A stretch of DNA of 64,000 nucleotides from an uncultured Lachnospiraceae bacterium (GCA_949840915.1 CATKXY010000013.1:1-64000), one strand, 5' to 3'. Positions 44,582 through 53,366 are shown, counted from the stretch's first letter. Translations and numbers: made by a program. Notes: generated by a model not told the origin, from the sequence alone.

Positions 44582-45670
44582 ATGTGGGAAAAAATCAGGG
44601 AAAACGGGGTGTTGCTTGCACTTTTTTTGACGGGGACGGTCTATCTTTTTTTGGAGTTTATCACTCCGCTGATCTGTCCTGTACTGGTGGCCATGCTTTT
44701 TGTCACGATCTTCGGACCGTTTTTAAAAAAGCTTCAGAATAAACTTCATCTGCATCGTCAGGTAGGTGCGGTATTGCTGCTGGCGGCGGCGGTATTGCTG
44801 TTGGCAGGCTTGGTCTGGATCCTCTTCTCATGGATCGTGGGAAGTCTGCCGGACTGGCTGGAAAGTCTGGAGGCGGTGAAAGAGGAGCTGCGGCTTCTGG
44901 TGCACAATGGCTGTCAGACTGTGGAGCGCTTTGTCGGAGTGGACGGACTTTATCTGGAGAATACGATTTTGGAGGGGATAGAGGACGGGATGAGCTCGCT
45001 GGGGGAACACACGGTACCCGGAGTAGTGTCTCAGTCTCTGGAATATGCGAAGGTGTTGGGACTGCTGGGTGGTTTTCTGGTGACCTTTCTCATCGCAACC
45101 GTGCTTTTAGCGAAGGATTATGATGATATCATGAACCGTCTTCTGGACAGAGAGGACTGTCATATGATGCTGGAGGTGATCTGCGGTGTCATCCGGTACA
45201 TTGCTACCTTTGTGAAGGCCCAGGCGGTGATCATGGCTGTGATCGGTCTGACGGGAGCCGTCACGCTGGGTCTGACCCGAATCCACAATGGTGTGCTCTG
45301 GGGGATTCTGGCAGGCTTGCTGGATGCACTGCCCTTTGTGGGAACGGGAATCGTACTGGTGCCGCTGGCGGTATCCCAGTTTTTAGAGGGGAGCTATTGG
45401 AAGGCTGTAGTATGCCTGCTGCTGTATGTGACCTGTATTTTTCTGCGGGAAATGCTGGAACCGAAATTGATCGGACGACGCATGGGAGTGCCGCCGATAG
45501 CAGTGCTGCTCTCTCTATATATGGGGATTCAGCTTTTCGGTGTCTGGGGAATCGTGAAAGGACCTCTGGGATTCGTACTGATCAGAGAGAGTTATCTGAG
45601 TATCAAAAGAGCTGAACGCTCCCGTGAGAACCATGAGGCGGAACAGTCTGAAAATAGAAATGAAAAATAA
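44582..45670 (+). CDS. AI-2E (PerM/YdiK) family membrane transporter
   Basis: The 362-residue protein has about eight hydrophobic segments with the family pattern: N-terminal FITPLICPVLVAMLFVTIFGPFLKKL, a central soluble stretch, then VKAQAVIMAVIGLTGAVTLGLTRI, GLLDALPFVGTGIVLVPLAV and LEPKLIGRRMGVPPIAVLLSLYMGIQLFGVWGIVKGPLG. Members export diverse molecules; despite the family name, few have been shown to move autoinducer-2. Linking it to the luxS gene in this window would be speculation. GAAAGAGGG precedes the ATG. It converges on a tRNA-Pro gene. Confidence 0.9.
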   Translation: MWEKIRENGVLLALFLTGTVYLFLEFITPLICPVLVAMLFVTIFGPFLKKLQNKLHLHRQVGAVLLLAAAVLLLAGLVWILFSWIVGSLPDWLESLEAVKEELRLLVHNGCQTVERFVGVDGLYLENTILEGIEDGMSSLGEHTVPGVVSQSLEYAKVLGLLGGFLVTFLIATVLLAKDYDDIMNRLLDREDCHMMLEVICGVIRYIATFVKAQAVIMAVIGLTGAVTLGLTRIHNGVLWGILAGLLDALPFVGTGIVLVPLAVSQFLEGSYWKAVVCLLLYVTCIFLREMLEPKLIGRRMGVPPIAVLLSLYMGIQLFGVWGIVKGPLGFVLIRESYLSIKRAERSRENHEAEQSENRNEK

Positions 45671-45674
45671 AAAA

Positions 45675-45748
45675 TCGTCGCGACAAGATTCGAACTTGCG
45701 ACCTCTGCGTCCCGAACGCAGCGCTCTACCAAACTGAGCCACGCGACG
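45675..45748 (-). tRNA. tRNA-Pro (anticodon CGG)
   Basis: A 74-nt cloverleaf on the minus strand. The acceptor arms are CGTCGCG and CGCGACG with discriminator A. The anticodon stem CTGCG/CGCAG holds loop TTCGGGA, and the T-loop is TTCGAAT. CCA is not encoded. A T-rich tract follows the 3' end and may act in termination. Confidence 0.95.
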
Positions 45749-45856
45749 ATATCAACATTAAAATAATAAATAAAAAAGGGTTGCTTGTCAAGAGAAAAAC
45801 GAATAAGATATAAGAAATCAATAAGCAGCCGTTTGCACGGCGGAATGAGAGGACTC

Positions 45857-47059
45857 ATGGTTCAGGCGAAGGTACGGTTGAAAAAGGGAGAGGGACGAAC
45901 GCTGAAGGCGGGCGGCATGTGGGTCTATGACAATGAGATCGACACGATAGAGGGGGATTTTGAAAACGGAGATATAGCGGCCGTCCATGATTTTGACGAT
46001 TATTTTATGGGCTATGGTTTTATCAACACCGGATCAAAGATTACCGTGCGGCTGCTCTCCCGGAAAAAGGAGACGGTTATCGATGACGCCTTTATGGAGA
46101 TGCGGGTGCGGGAGGCATGGAATTACCGCAGAGAGACCATTGATACCTCCAGCTGCCGTGTGATCTTTGGAGAAGCGGATTTTCTGCCGGGCATCGTGGT
46201 GGACAAGTTTGCGGATGTGCTGGTAGTGGAATCGCTGGCTCTGGGGATAGACAGATGGAAGCTTGTCATAGTGGATGCGCTGAAGAGAGTACTGGCGGAG
46301 GACGGTATTTACATAAAGGGTGTTTACGAGCGCAGCGATGCCAAGGTGCGTCTGCAGGAGGGGATGGAGCGCTGTAAGGGTTTCATCGGAGAGCCTTTTG
46401 ACACAAAGGTGAAGATTCTTGAGAATGGTGTAAAGTATATTGTCGATGTGGAGGACGGGCAGAAGACCGGATTTTTTCTGGATCAGAAGCATAACCGTGC
46501 CGCGATCCACAGAATCTGCAGGGACAAAGAGGTGCTGGACTGCTTTACCCACACGGGGTCCTTTGCATTGAACGCAGGGATAGCCGGGGCAAAGAGCGTT
46601 CTTGGGGTAGATGCCTCTCAACTGGCGGTGGATCAGGCTGCCGAGAATGCGGTGCTGAATCATTTGGAAGACCGGGTTCATTTTCAGTGTGAGGACGTGT
46701 TTGAACTGCTGCCCCGGCTGGAGGCGGAGGGCAGAAGCTTTGATGTGGTGATTCTGGATCCGCCTGCTTTTACCAAGTCCAGAAATTCCGTGAAAAACGC
46801 AGTAAAGGGTTACCGGGAGATCAATCTGCGCGGACTGAGACTGGTGCGGGACGGCGGCTATCTGGCTACCTGTTCCTGTTCTCATTTTATGGAGCCGGAG
46901 CTGTTTGCCAAGACGATCCGGGAGGCGGCAGCAGGAGCACATAAAAGGCTGCGGCAGGTCGAGTTTCGCACACAGGCCTGCGACCACCCGATCCTCTGGG
47001 CGGCGGATCAGTCCTATTATCTAAAGTTTTATATTTTTCAGTGTTGCACGGAGAGATAG
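45857..47059 (+). CDS. Class I rRNA cytosine methyltransferase (RlmI-like, PUA + SAM domain)
   Basis: The protein of about 400 residues probably makes m5C in 23S rRNA. An N-terminal PUA-like domain (VRLKKGEGRTLKAGGMWVYDNEI) is followed by a linker and a Rossmann domain with VEDGQKTGFFLDQKHNR, VLDCFTHTGSFALNA, the acid in GVDASQLAVD, motif IV VILDPPAFTKSR and the Cys in YLATCSCSHFM. ATG 45857 follows AGAGGA closely; ATG 45845 is an alternative. An in-frame extension upstream to 45785 lacks conservation. The GH3 gene starts 29 nt after the stop. Confidence 0.9.
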   Translation: MVQAKVRLKKGEGRTLKAGGMWVYDNEIDTIEGDFENGDIAAVHDFDDYFMGYGFINTGSKITVRLLSRKKETVIDDAFMEMRVREAWNYRRETIDTSSCRVIFGEADFLPGIVVDKFADVLVVESLALGIDRWKLVIVDALKRVLAEDGIYIKGVYERSDAKVRLQEGMERCKGFIGEPFDTKVKILENGVKYIVDVEDGQKTGFFLDQKHNRAAIHRICRDKEVLDCFTHTGSFALNAGIAGAKSVLGVDASQLAVDQAAENAVLNHLEDRVHFQCEDVFELLPRLEAEGRSFDVVILDPPAFTKSRNSVKNAVKGYREINLRGLRLVRDGGYLATCSCSHFMEPELFAKTIREAAAGAHKRLRQVEFRTQACDHPILWAADQSYYLKFYIFQCCTER

Positions 47060-47088
47060 TGAGTTCAAATCGGCAGGAGGATGTGCTT

Positions 47089-49350
47089 ATGGACAGCAAG
47101 GCAGAAAAACAGAAAGCAATGAATGTGGAGTCTCAGATCCAAGAGCTGTTGTCTCAGCTCACGTTGGAAGAGAAGGTGGGAATGGTTCACGGAAAGGGAC
47201 TCTTTTGTAACGGGGCAGTAGAGAGACTGGGAATTCCCCGACTGGTGACCTCGGACGGTCCCATGGGAGTGCGTATGGAATTTCCTGACGACAGTTGGAT
47301 CCCTGTGGGGAAATCTGACGATTATGTCACATATAATCCCAGCAATTCTGCTCTGGCAGCCACATGGAATCCGGAGCTTGCCCGCGAGAGCGGCAGGGTG
47401 TTGGGCGAGGAGGCCAGAGGAAGGGGTAAGGATGTAATCCTGGCTCCGGGAATCAATATCAAGAGAGATCCTCTGTGCGGGCGCAATTTTGAATATATGA
47501 GCGAAGATCCCTGTCTGATCAGGGAAATGGCAGTTCCGTTTATACAGGGTGTGCAGGAGAACGATGTGGCGGCCTGCGTCAAGCATTTTGCGGTGAATAA
47601 TCAGGAGACGGACCGGATGGCGGTGGACACGCTGGTAGATGAGAGGACCCTCCGTGAGATTTATCTTCCCGGTTTTCAGGCGGCAGTGCAGGAGGGCGGG
47701 ACATACTCTCTCATGAATGCCTACAACAAGTTCCGGGGTATCTATTGCAGCGAGAACAAGGAGCTGCTGGATGATATTTTGAGAGATGAATGGGGATATG
47801 ACGGAACTGTCATAAGCGACTGGGGCGCGGTGCATTCCACGAAAGAGACGGCCGAGGTCTCCATGGATCTGGAGATGAGCGTCACCAACGACTTTGACGA
47901 CTATTTTCTGGCAGATCCGCTGATCCGGGCGGTGCGCGACGGTGAGGTCAGCGAGGCGGCAGTGGATGAAAAGGTACGCAATCTGCTGCGCATGATGTTC
48001 CGGCTGAAGATGCTGGGCGAAGAGGCTCCTCACCGGAAACAGGGAGCTTACGATACGCCGGAGCATCGCCGGAAGGTTCTGGAGACCGCGAGAGAGAGCA
48101 TCGTACTCTTAAAAAATGAACCGTCCGACGGCAAAGGCGGGCAGGGCGGAAGACTTTTGCCCCTGACGGAGGCTGCACTGGCTCCGGCACCGGTGCTTGC
48201 GGAGAGCGACGGCAGAATCCTATCTGTCAGAAAGAAAAAGATTGCCGTTATCGGACACAATGGGGAACATCAGCACGCGGGAGGCGGCGGCAGCGCCGAG
48301 ATCAAGGCATTGTATGAAGTATCTCCGCTGCTTGGCCTGAAGAAGGCGCTGGGCGGCAATGTCGAGGTCTGCTACGCGCAGGGGTATTATATTCCGGGTA
48401 AGAAGGGTGTGAACGAGGTCAACTGGCAGGAGGCCAGTCTGGAGCGTCAGGTCATGGAACAGGAGGATCCTGACAGTGAGGGGCAGCGCGCGCTGCGGGA
48501 GGAGATTGCCTGCAATAGACGTGCGCTTTTGGAGGAGGCCTGTGCGCTCGCAAAGGAGGCTGACACAGTCATCTTTGTGGGAGGACTGAATCATGATTAT
48601 GACACGGAGGGACGGGACAGAGGGGACATGAGGCTGCCCTATGGACAGGACGAGTTGGCGGAGGCATTGCTGGATATTGCCCCTGATACCATTTTTGTGA
48701 TGGTTGCGGGCTCTCCGGTGGAGATGCCGTGGAGGCAGAGAGCCAGGGCTCTGGTATGGTGTTATTATTCGGGTATGGAGACGGGAGATGCGCTGGCAGA
48801 GGTTCTGCTGGGCAGAGTAAATCCGTCCGGTAAGCTGCCCGAGACCTTCCCCGCAGTTTATCAGGATACGGTGACTTACAAAAACGGTCAATTCGGACTT
48901 GAGGGAAGCATAGAGTATCGGGAAGGCATTTTTGTGGGCTATCGCTATTATGAGAAGGAGGGTATTAAGCCTGCCTTTCCCTTTGGCTACGGTCTGTCCT
49001 ACACTAATTTTGCCATGGACCGTCTTGGGGTGAAGGAACAGAACAAAGAAGAGGTGGTGCTGGCGCTGGAGGTGACAAACACAGGACTTATGGCGGGCAG
49101 CGAGGTCGTACAGTGCTATGTGACCGATTGTGATTGCAGTGTGGAGCGTCCGGTGAAGGAGTTAAAGGCTTTCCGGAAAGTCTTTTTGCAGCCGGGAGAG
49201 AGACGGGAAGTTTGTCTGACCCTGCCCCGTCAGGCATTTTCTTTCTACGATACGGCAAAGAAAAGTTTTGTGGTGGAGCCGGGCCGTTTTGTGCTTTGGG
49301 TGGGCAATGCTTCCGATAATTGTAAGCTGCAGGCAGAAATTATGATTTAA
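47089..49350 (+). CDS. GH3 family beta-glucosidase
   Basis: The 753-residue cytosolic enzyme hydrolyses beta-linked glucosides (or xylosides) from plant glycans. ATG 47089 has GGAGG about 10 nt upstream. The N-terminal (alpha/beta)8 domain carries KHFAVNNQETDRM and the nucleophile D244 in GTVISDWGAVHS. The middle (alpha/beta)6 domain has RESIVLLKNE and VIGHNGEHQHAGGGGS. A C-terminal fibronectin-III-like domain starts in FPFGYGLSYTNF and ends in FVLWVGNASDN. No signal peptide is seen, so it acts on imported oligosaccharides. A variable loop rich in Ala/Pro/Gly (PLTEAALAPAPVLAE) lies between the first two domains. Confidence 0.95.
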   Translation: MDSKAEKQKAMNVESQIQELLSQLTLEEKVGMVHGKGLFCNGAVERLGIPRLVTSDGPMGVRMEFPDDSWIPVGKSDDYVTYNPSNSALAATWNPELARESGRVLGEEARGRGKDVILAPGINIKRDPLCGRNFEYMSEDPCLIREMAVPFIQGVQENDVAACVKHFAVNNQETDRMAVDTLVDERTLREIYLPGFQAAVQEGGTYSLMNAYNKFRGIYCSENKELLDDILRDEWGYDGTVISDWGAVHSTKETAEVSMDLEMSVTNDFDDYFLADPLIRAVRDGEVSEAAVDEKVRNLLRMMFRLKMLGEEAPHRKQGAYDTPEHRRKVLETARESIVLLKNEPSDGKGGQGGRLLPLTEAALAPAPVLAESDGRILSVRKKKIAVIGHNGEHQHAGGGGSAEIKALYEVSPLLGLKKALGGNVEVCYAQGYYIPGKKGVNEVNWQEASLERQVMEQEDPDSEGQRALREEIACNRRALLEEACALAKEADTVIFVGGLNHDYDTEGRDRGDMRLPYGQDELAEALLDIAPDTIFVMVAGSPVEMPWRQRARALVWCYYSGMETGDALAEVLLGRVNPSGKLPETFPAVYQDTVTYKNGQFGLEGSIEYREGIFVGYRYYEKEGIKPAFPFGYGLSYTNFAMDRLGVKEQNKEEVVLALEVTNTGLMAGSEVVQCYVTDCDCSVERPVKELKAFRKVFLQPGERREVCLTLPRQAFSFYDTAKKSFVVEPGRFVLWVGNASDNCKLQAEIMI

Positions 49351-49367
49351 GGAATTTTAATTATAGC

Positions 49368-49394
49368 TTGACAAGCTCTTGTTTATGATATAGT
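49368..49394 (+). promoter_or_regulatory. Promoter of the metal-permease operon
   Basis: TTGACA (49368-49373) and TATAGT (49389-49394) with a 15-nt spacer. The short spacer is unusual. The -10 box enters the left arm of the large palindrome at 49390-49430. Confidence 0.6.
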
Positions 49395-49430
49395 CTAGAT
49401 GCGAATGAATTGCATTTGCATCTAGACTAT
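49390..49430. promoter_or_regulatory. 41-nt palindromic operator candidate
   Basis: The arms at 49390-49407 and 49413-49430 (18 nt each) pair with a single imperfection (G403/T417, last three digits) around the 5-nt centre AATTG. Its core GAATG-AATTG-CATTT is reminiscent of Fur-family boxes. It covers the -10 box and the likely transcription start of an operon that itself encodes a Fur-family regulator. A hairpin in the 5' RNA end is also possible. Confidence 0.7.
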
Positions 49431-49479
49431 TATATTTTCATGGCTGGGGACCGAGGGCAGCCGGGTGTTGGAGGAAGTC

Positions 49480-50331
49480 ATGTTACATGCAGTGGAACAT
49501 GCGGCAGCGCATACAATCGAAGACAGTGTTTTAGTCATACTGATATTGTTTTTGACCTATCTGGCTATGGAGTATCTGGAGCACGGCACAGGCGGGAAAT
49601 TGCAGCTTTTGATGAGGAAGTCGGGGAGACTGGGGCCTGTGGTGGGGGCTCTGGCAGGTGTTGTGCCTCAGTGCGGCTTCTCGGCAGCCGCGTCAAATCT
49701 CTATGCCGGGCGGGTGATCACAATGGGGACGCTGCTGTCTGTCTATCTGTCTACTTCCGACGAGATGCTGCCGGTGATGCTCTCCGCCCACGCTCCCGTG
49801 GACATGATAGCGGGAATCCTGCTTGTGAAGGTTTTGGCGGGTATGACTGCCGGCCTGCTCATAGACCTTTTGTGCGGACACCGGCGGGAGGAGCATGAAC
49901 CTATTCATGAGATATGCCGCCAGGAGCATTGCGGCTGCGAGCGAGGTATTTTTCGATCCGCTCTGATCCATACGCTTCAGGTTGGTATGTTTCTTTTGCT
50001 GATCAGCTTTGTCTTGAACCTGGTGCTGGAGATTCTGGGAGAGGATGTGCTGGCGGGATTTTTGCTGAATCGTCCCATTGCGGGACCGCTGGTGGCGGGG
50101 ATTGTGGGCTTTATTCCAAATTGTGCGGCATCGGTGGCAATCACGGAACTGTATCTCGAGGGTCTTATCGGTGTCGGCTCTCTGCTGTCGGGCCTTCTGG
50201 TGGGCGCCGGCGTGGGCCTGTTAGTGCTGTTCCGTGTGAACCGCAGACGGTCCGAGAATTGTAAGATTGTGGCAATTCTATATCTGGTGGGCGTTTTGGT
50301 GGGAATTGCGGCAGAGTTTTTATTAAAATAG
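49480..50331 (+). CDS. ArsP_2-type metal(loid) permease (putative manganese/arsenic efflux, PF11449)
   Basis: The 283-residue protein has about eight hydrophobic segments with the typical start LHAVEHAAAHTIEDSVLVILILFLTYLAMEYLEH. It also carries GALAGVVPQCGFSAAASNLYAGRVITMGTL and, in the second half, GFIPNCAASVAITELYLEG. These two PxC repeats are a family sign. Between the halves is a His/Cys/Glu-rich cytosolic loop (HRREEHEPIHEICRQEHCGC) that probably binds metal. GGAGG lies before ATG 49480. The family is annotated variously as arsenic efflux or manganese transport, and the real substrate is not settled. The regulator gene follows 32 nt later. Confidence 0.8.
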   Translation: MLHAVEHAAAHTIEDSVLVILILFLTYLAMEYLEHGTGGKLQLLMRKSGRLGPVVGALAGVVPQCGFSAAASNLYAGRVITMGTLLSVYLSTSDEMLPVMLSAHAPVDMIAGILLVKVLAGMTAGLLIDLLCGHRREEHEPIHEICRQEHCGCERGIFRSALIHTLQVGMFLLLISFVLNLVLEILGEDVLAGFLLNRPIAGPLVAGIVGFIPNCAASVAITELYLEGLIGVGSLLSGLLVGAGVGLLVLFRVNRRRSENCKIVAILYLVGVLVGIAAEFLLK

Positions 50332-50363
50332 AATTCTCAGAGGTAATCAAAGGGTAAAGATCG

Positions 50364-50828
50364 ATGGAAGGAAAATTTGAGAATCAGGAAATACAATATC
50401 CTCAGGGCATCAAGTGGACAAAACAGAGAAAGTGTGTATATCAGGTGTTGTCGGAGGCTGCGGAGCCGCTTTCGGCACAGCAGATTTACCTGCTGTCGGG
50501 AGAGAAAGCGCGGCAGGATACCTATGCACTTTCCACCATCTATCGGATTTTGGCATTTTTTGAGGAGAACGGACTGGTGAACAGTACCACATGGATGGGG
50601 GACGACACGGTAGTCTATGAGCTGGATCGGGGCGGGCATACCCATTATGCGGTCTGTCTGGACTGCCACCGGAGGATAGCGCTGCACAGTTGTCCCCTAT
50701 CTATCGGACATTTTGCACATCGCCACGGAGAACAGGACGAGGAACTCAGCGGCTTTACTGTTGTCGGACATAAAATCGAGCTTTACGGCTACTGCAGTGC
50801 CTGCAGCGCTGACCGTCTAAAACCGTAG
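50364..50828 (+). CDS. Fur-family metal-responsive repressor
   Basis: The 154-residue regulator has the Fur winged helix (TKQRKCVYQVLSEAAEPLSAQQIYLL ... ALSTIYRILAFFEENGLV). Its dimer domain carries metal-site histidines (GGHTHYAVC, IGHFAHRH, VVGHKIELYG) and two Cys-x-x-Cys pairs (CLDC, CSAC) for structural zinc. It resembles Zur-like members, but the metal cannot be assigned. It is co-transcribed with the ArsP_2 permease and probably binds the palindrome at the operon promoter, closing a feedback loop. Confidence 0.88.
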   Translation: MEGKFENQEIQYPQGIKWTKQRKCVYQVLSEAAEPLSAQQIYLLSGEKARQDTYALSTIYRILAFFEENGLVNSTTWMGDDTVVYELDRGGHTHYAVCLDCHRRIALHSCPLSIGHFAHRHGEQDEELSGFTVVGHKIELYGYCSACSADRLKP

Positions 50829-50895
50829 TAATTTGTGCAGAATTAGAGAAGTAAAATATTTTTTTAAAAAAATATAAAAAAATTGAAAAAAACAC

Positions 50896-50924
50896 TTGCA
50901 TTTAGGGAAACTATATACTATAAT
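50896..50924 (+). promoter_or_regulatory. Promoter of tRNA-Lys
   Basis: TTGCAT (50896-50901), a 17-nt spacer and TATAAT (50919-50924), 30 nt before the tRNA start. Confidence 0.8.
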
Positions 50925-50954
50925 AACTCTTGCGTTGAAAAAGATATAAGGAAT

Positions 50955-51027
50955 GCGTCTTTAGCTCAGTTGGTAGAGCACCTGACTCTTAATCAGGGTG
51001 TCCAGGGTTCGAGCCCCTGAAGACGCA
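50955..51027 (+). tRNA. tRNA-Lys (anticodon CTT)
   Basis: A 73-nt cloverleaf. The acceptor arms are GCGTCTT and AAGACGC with discriminator A. The anticodon stem CCTGA/TCAGG holds loop CTCTTAA, and the T-loop is TTCGAGC. CCA is not encoded. It reads AAG codons. Confidence 0.95.
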
Positions 51028-51030
51028 CGA

Positions 51031-51078
51031 AGTACTGATTTTTGGGACACATGAGCCCGAGGGTCGGTGCTTTTTTTT
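51031..51078 (+). terminator. Terminator of tRNA-Lys
   Basis: AGTACTGA (51031-51038) and TCGGTGCT (51064-51071) pair with G-U steps. An inner GGG/CCC pairing and a T8 tail complete it. Confidence 0.75.
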
Positions 51079-51185
51079 GCGCGGAAAACGGCGGAGCAGG
51101 AAAGAGGTATTCTAATTTTGATTTACAAAGTATGCTGACAATGATATATTAATCCTATTAGGTATCATATAGAAGGAGGAAATAT

Positions 51186-52031
51186 ATGGACAGCAATGGT
51201 ATTCAGAATGGAATGAACAATGAGTTTAACAATGGAGCCGGAAACGCACAGGCACAGCAGAAAGCGCCCAATATTTTTATGCAGTTTGCCTATTCTTTTG
51301 TGCCGCCAAAGTACGGTCGTCTGACAAAGGTAAAGACCGGCAGCATGATCGGTTTTGTGACGCTTTTCATGCTGGTTATCACGTTGGTTTCATTTGTGGC
51401 TATGGGACTGCAATACATAGTTAGCGGAGGAGTAGAAGAAATACTGGATGAGCTGCCGGACTTTGAGCTTGCAGACGGCGTTTTTTCCATTGATGAGGAA
51501 TATATGCTGGATGAAGGAAGTACGTTTGTATTTCTGTCAGAGTATGAAGAGGTGTTTACCAGTGACGATGTAAGGGAACTGAGCAGCATGGGCTACAGGA
51601 CGATTCTCTTAGTGACCCGGGATAAGATTTGCATGTTAAACAACGGACAGTATCAGGAGTATTATTTTTATCAGATGGGAAGTGATATAGAGCTGAACAA
51701 AGAGTGGATTGTCAACTTTCTCATGCCTGTTATCTGGGTGTTTCTTGCCATGTTTTTTGTATTATTCTTTGTGTTCAGATCGTTCTGGTATTTTGTGTGC
51801 GCAGCTGTCTACCTGTTGATCGCAATGCTCATCGCTTTGATATGCCAGAAGAAGGTGTCGGCGGGAGATTTATTCAGAGTGGCTGTGTATGCCAAGGTGC
51901 CTATGTTTGTTGTGGCTCTGCTGCTCAGTGTGCTTCCGTTTGTCCATTTCTCCGTACCCGGAATTCTCAGAACGGTCATCACCATCGTTATCGTGGGATT
52001 CGGCGTATGGTCCCTGCCGCAGAAAAATTAA
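51186..52031 (+). CDS. DUF1189 family membrane protein
   Basis: The 281-residue protein has a Gln/Asn/Gly-rich N-terminus, a first helix (MIGFVTLFMLVITLVSFVAMGL), an outer domain of about 110 residues, then four helices in the C-terminal part (VNFLMPVIWVFLAMFFVLFFVFRSFWYF; AAVYLLIAMLIALICQ; YAKVPMFVVALLLSVL). This is the layout of DUF1189. The function of the family is unknown. GAAGGAGGA precedes the ATG. The next gene, tatD, follows after 44 nt. Confidence 0.8.
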   Translation: MDSNGIQNGMNNEFNNGAGNAQAQQKAPNIFMQFAYSFVPPKYGRLTKVKTGSMIGFVTLFMLVITLVSFVAMGLQYIVSGGVEEILDELPDFELADGVFSIDEEYMLDEGSTFVFLSEYEEVFTSDDVRELSSMGYRTILLVTRDKICMLNNGQYQEYYFYQMGSDIELNKEWIVNFLMPVIWVFLAMFFVLFFVFRSFWYFVCAAVYLLIAMLIALICQKKVSAGDLFRVAVYAKVPMFVVALLLSVLPFVHFSVPGILRTVITIVIVGFGVWSLPQKN

Positions 52032-52075
52032 TGGGAAAGCATTAAAAGAGTATATTTGTGAGTAAGGTGAAACGA

Positions 52076-52867
52076 ATGATTCCTATTTTTGATACGCATG
52101 CCCATTATGATGATGAGGCGTTTGACGAGGACAGAGAGATCCTGCTGGCCCGGCTTCCCCGGGAGGGTATTGCGCGGGTGGTAAATATTGGAGCCAGCCT
52201 GGATACGTCCCGGAAGGCATTGGAGCTTGCAAACCGGTATGATCATGTCTATTGCGCCGTGGGAGTGCATCCCAGCGAGACCGGCAGCTTGAACCAGGAG
52301 GCTTTTGAGCAGTTGAAGGGTCTCTGCGCCAGCCCCAGATGTGTGGCGGTAGGGGAGATTGGTCTGGATTATTATTGGGATGAGCCGGATCCGGAAATCC
52401 AGAAAGAGTGGTTTGTCCGTCAGATGGATCTGGCCCGGGAACTGTCCCTTCCTGTGGTCATTCATTCCCGGGATGCGGCGAAAGACACTGTGGATCTGAT
52501 GAGAGCGGCCGGAGCGAAGGAGATCGGCGGGGTGATTCATTGTTATTCCTATTCGAAGGAGACGGCCCGCATCTTTTTGGATATGGGCTTTGTCTTTGGA
52601 ATCGGCGGAGTTCTCACGTTTAAAAATGCGAGAAAGCTGAAGGAGACCGTGGAGTATCTGCCCATGGACCGCATTGTGCTGGAGACAGACTGCCCCTATC
52701 TGGCGCCGGTGCCTTTTCGCGGCAGGCGCAACAGCTCTCTGAATATTCCCTATGTGATCGCGGCTATAGCGCAGATAAAAGGAATCACTGAGGAGGAGGT
52801 GCGGGAACATACATGGAAGAACGCTCATCGTCTGTATGGCCTGCAGGAGCCGAATTGTCCGGAATGA
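52076..52867 (+). CDS. TatD-family metal-dependent hydrolase
   Basis: The 263-residue cytosolic enzyme belongs to the TatD DNase-type amidohydrolases. Metal ligands are visible in IFDTHAHYDD (HxH), AVGEIGLDYYW (Glu), VIHSRDAAKDT (His), GVIHCYSYS (His) and VLETDCPYLAP (Asp). Family members are 3'-5' exonucleases acting on DNA or RNA, or D-aminoacyl-tRNA-type deacylases. ATG 52076 follows AAGGTG; GTG 52058 is an alternative start. It lies downstream of the DUF1189 gene on the same strand. Confidence 0.93.
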   Translation: MIPIFDTHAHYDDEAFDEDREILLARLPREGIARVVNIGASLDTSRKALELANRYDHVYCAVGVHPSETGSLNQEAFEQLKGLCASPRCVAVGEIGLDYYWDEPDPEIQKEWFVRQMDLARELSLPVVIHSRDAAKDTVDLMRAAGAKEIGGVIHCYSYSKETARIFLDMGFVFGIGGVLTFKNARKLKETVEYLPMDRIVLETDCPYLAPVPFRGRRNSSLNIPYVIAAIAQIKGITEEEVREHTWKNAHRLYGLQEPNCPE

Positions 52868-52921
52868 CTCAAATGCACAAGAGCGGCAAAAATATTAATC
52901 ATATATGATGGAGGTAGAGAT

Positions 52922-53245
52922 ATGTTTGTAAAAAATGAAGCGTGCAAAGTAACGCCCTGTGAACCCGGCGTCACCAGAAGAGTGATGGCTTATTCCGATC
53001 AGCTTATGATGTGTGAGATCACTTTTGAGAAAGGCGCGGAGGGCAATCTGCACAAGCATCCCCATGAGCAGATCACATATATTGCGGAGGGAAGTTTTCT
53101 TTTTACGATTGATGGAGAAAGTCAGGTGGTAAATAAAGGCGACAGCGTATTTATGCCCTCTGACTCCATGCACGGAGTCAAATGCCTGGAGGCCGGAAAG
53201 CTGGTGGATGTATTTAATCCCAAGCGGGAGGACTTTTTGAAGTAA
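52922..53245 (+). CDS. Small cupin-domain protein
   Basis: A 107-residue single-domain cupin. Metal ligands lie in the HKHPHEQITYIAEG motif (HxH...E/Q...) and the second motif near GDSVFMPSDSMHGVKCL (His). Such small cupins bind a metal and may act as isomerases, dioxygenases or sugar-binding proteins; the reaction is not predictable. GGAGG precedes the ATG. It stands alone between tatD and a palindromic terminator/promoter region. Confidence 0.85.
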   Translation: MFVKNEACKVTPCEPGVTRRVMAYSDQLMMCEITFEKGAEGNLHKHPHEQITYIAEGSFLFTIDGESQVVNKGDSVFMPSDSMHGVKCLEAGKLVDVFNPKREDFLK

Positions 53246-53293
53246 GTAAGGGGCAGTCTCCGTAGTATTAACCGTTTTAGAGATCGCATACAT

Positions 53294-53366
53294 TCTGTTT
53301 GTCGATATATATTTATTGATTTTCGATAAATTTATATTGACAAACAGATTTTTTTGTTTTTATAAT
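53294..53366 (+). promoter_or_regulatory. 55-nt palindrome with embedded promoter
   Basis: Left arm 53294-53319 and right arm 53323-53348 match in 23 of 26 positions around a TTT centre; the outer 10 nt TCTGTTTGTC/GACAAACAGA are perfect. A T7 tract follows at once, so the hairpin can end the cupin transcript. The right arm contains TTGACA (53337-53342), which with TATAAT (53361-53366, 18-nt spacer) forms the promoter of the DUF2975 operon. It may also be the operator for the small regulator at 53948. Confidence 0.7.

Noticed and set aside
44582..45670. AI-2 exporter functionally linked to luxS in this window
   Set aside because: The family name is historical and most members do not transport AI-2. 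The gene is 14 kb away from luxS.
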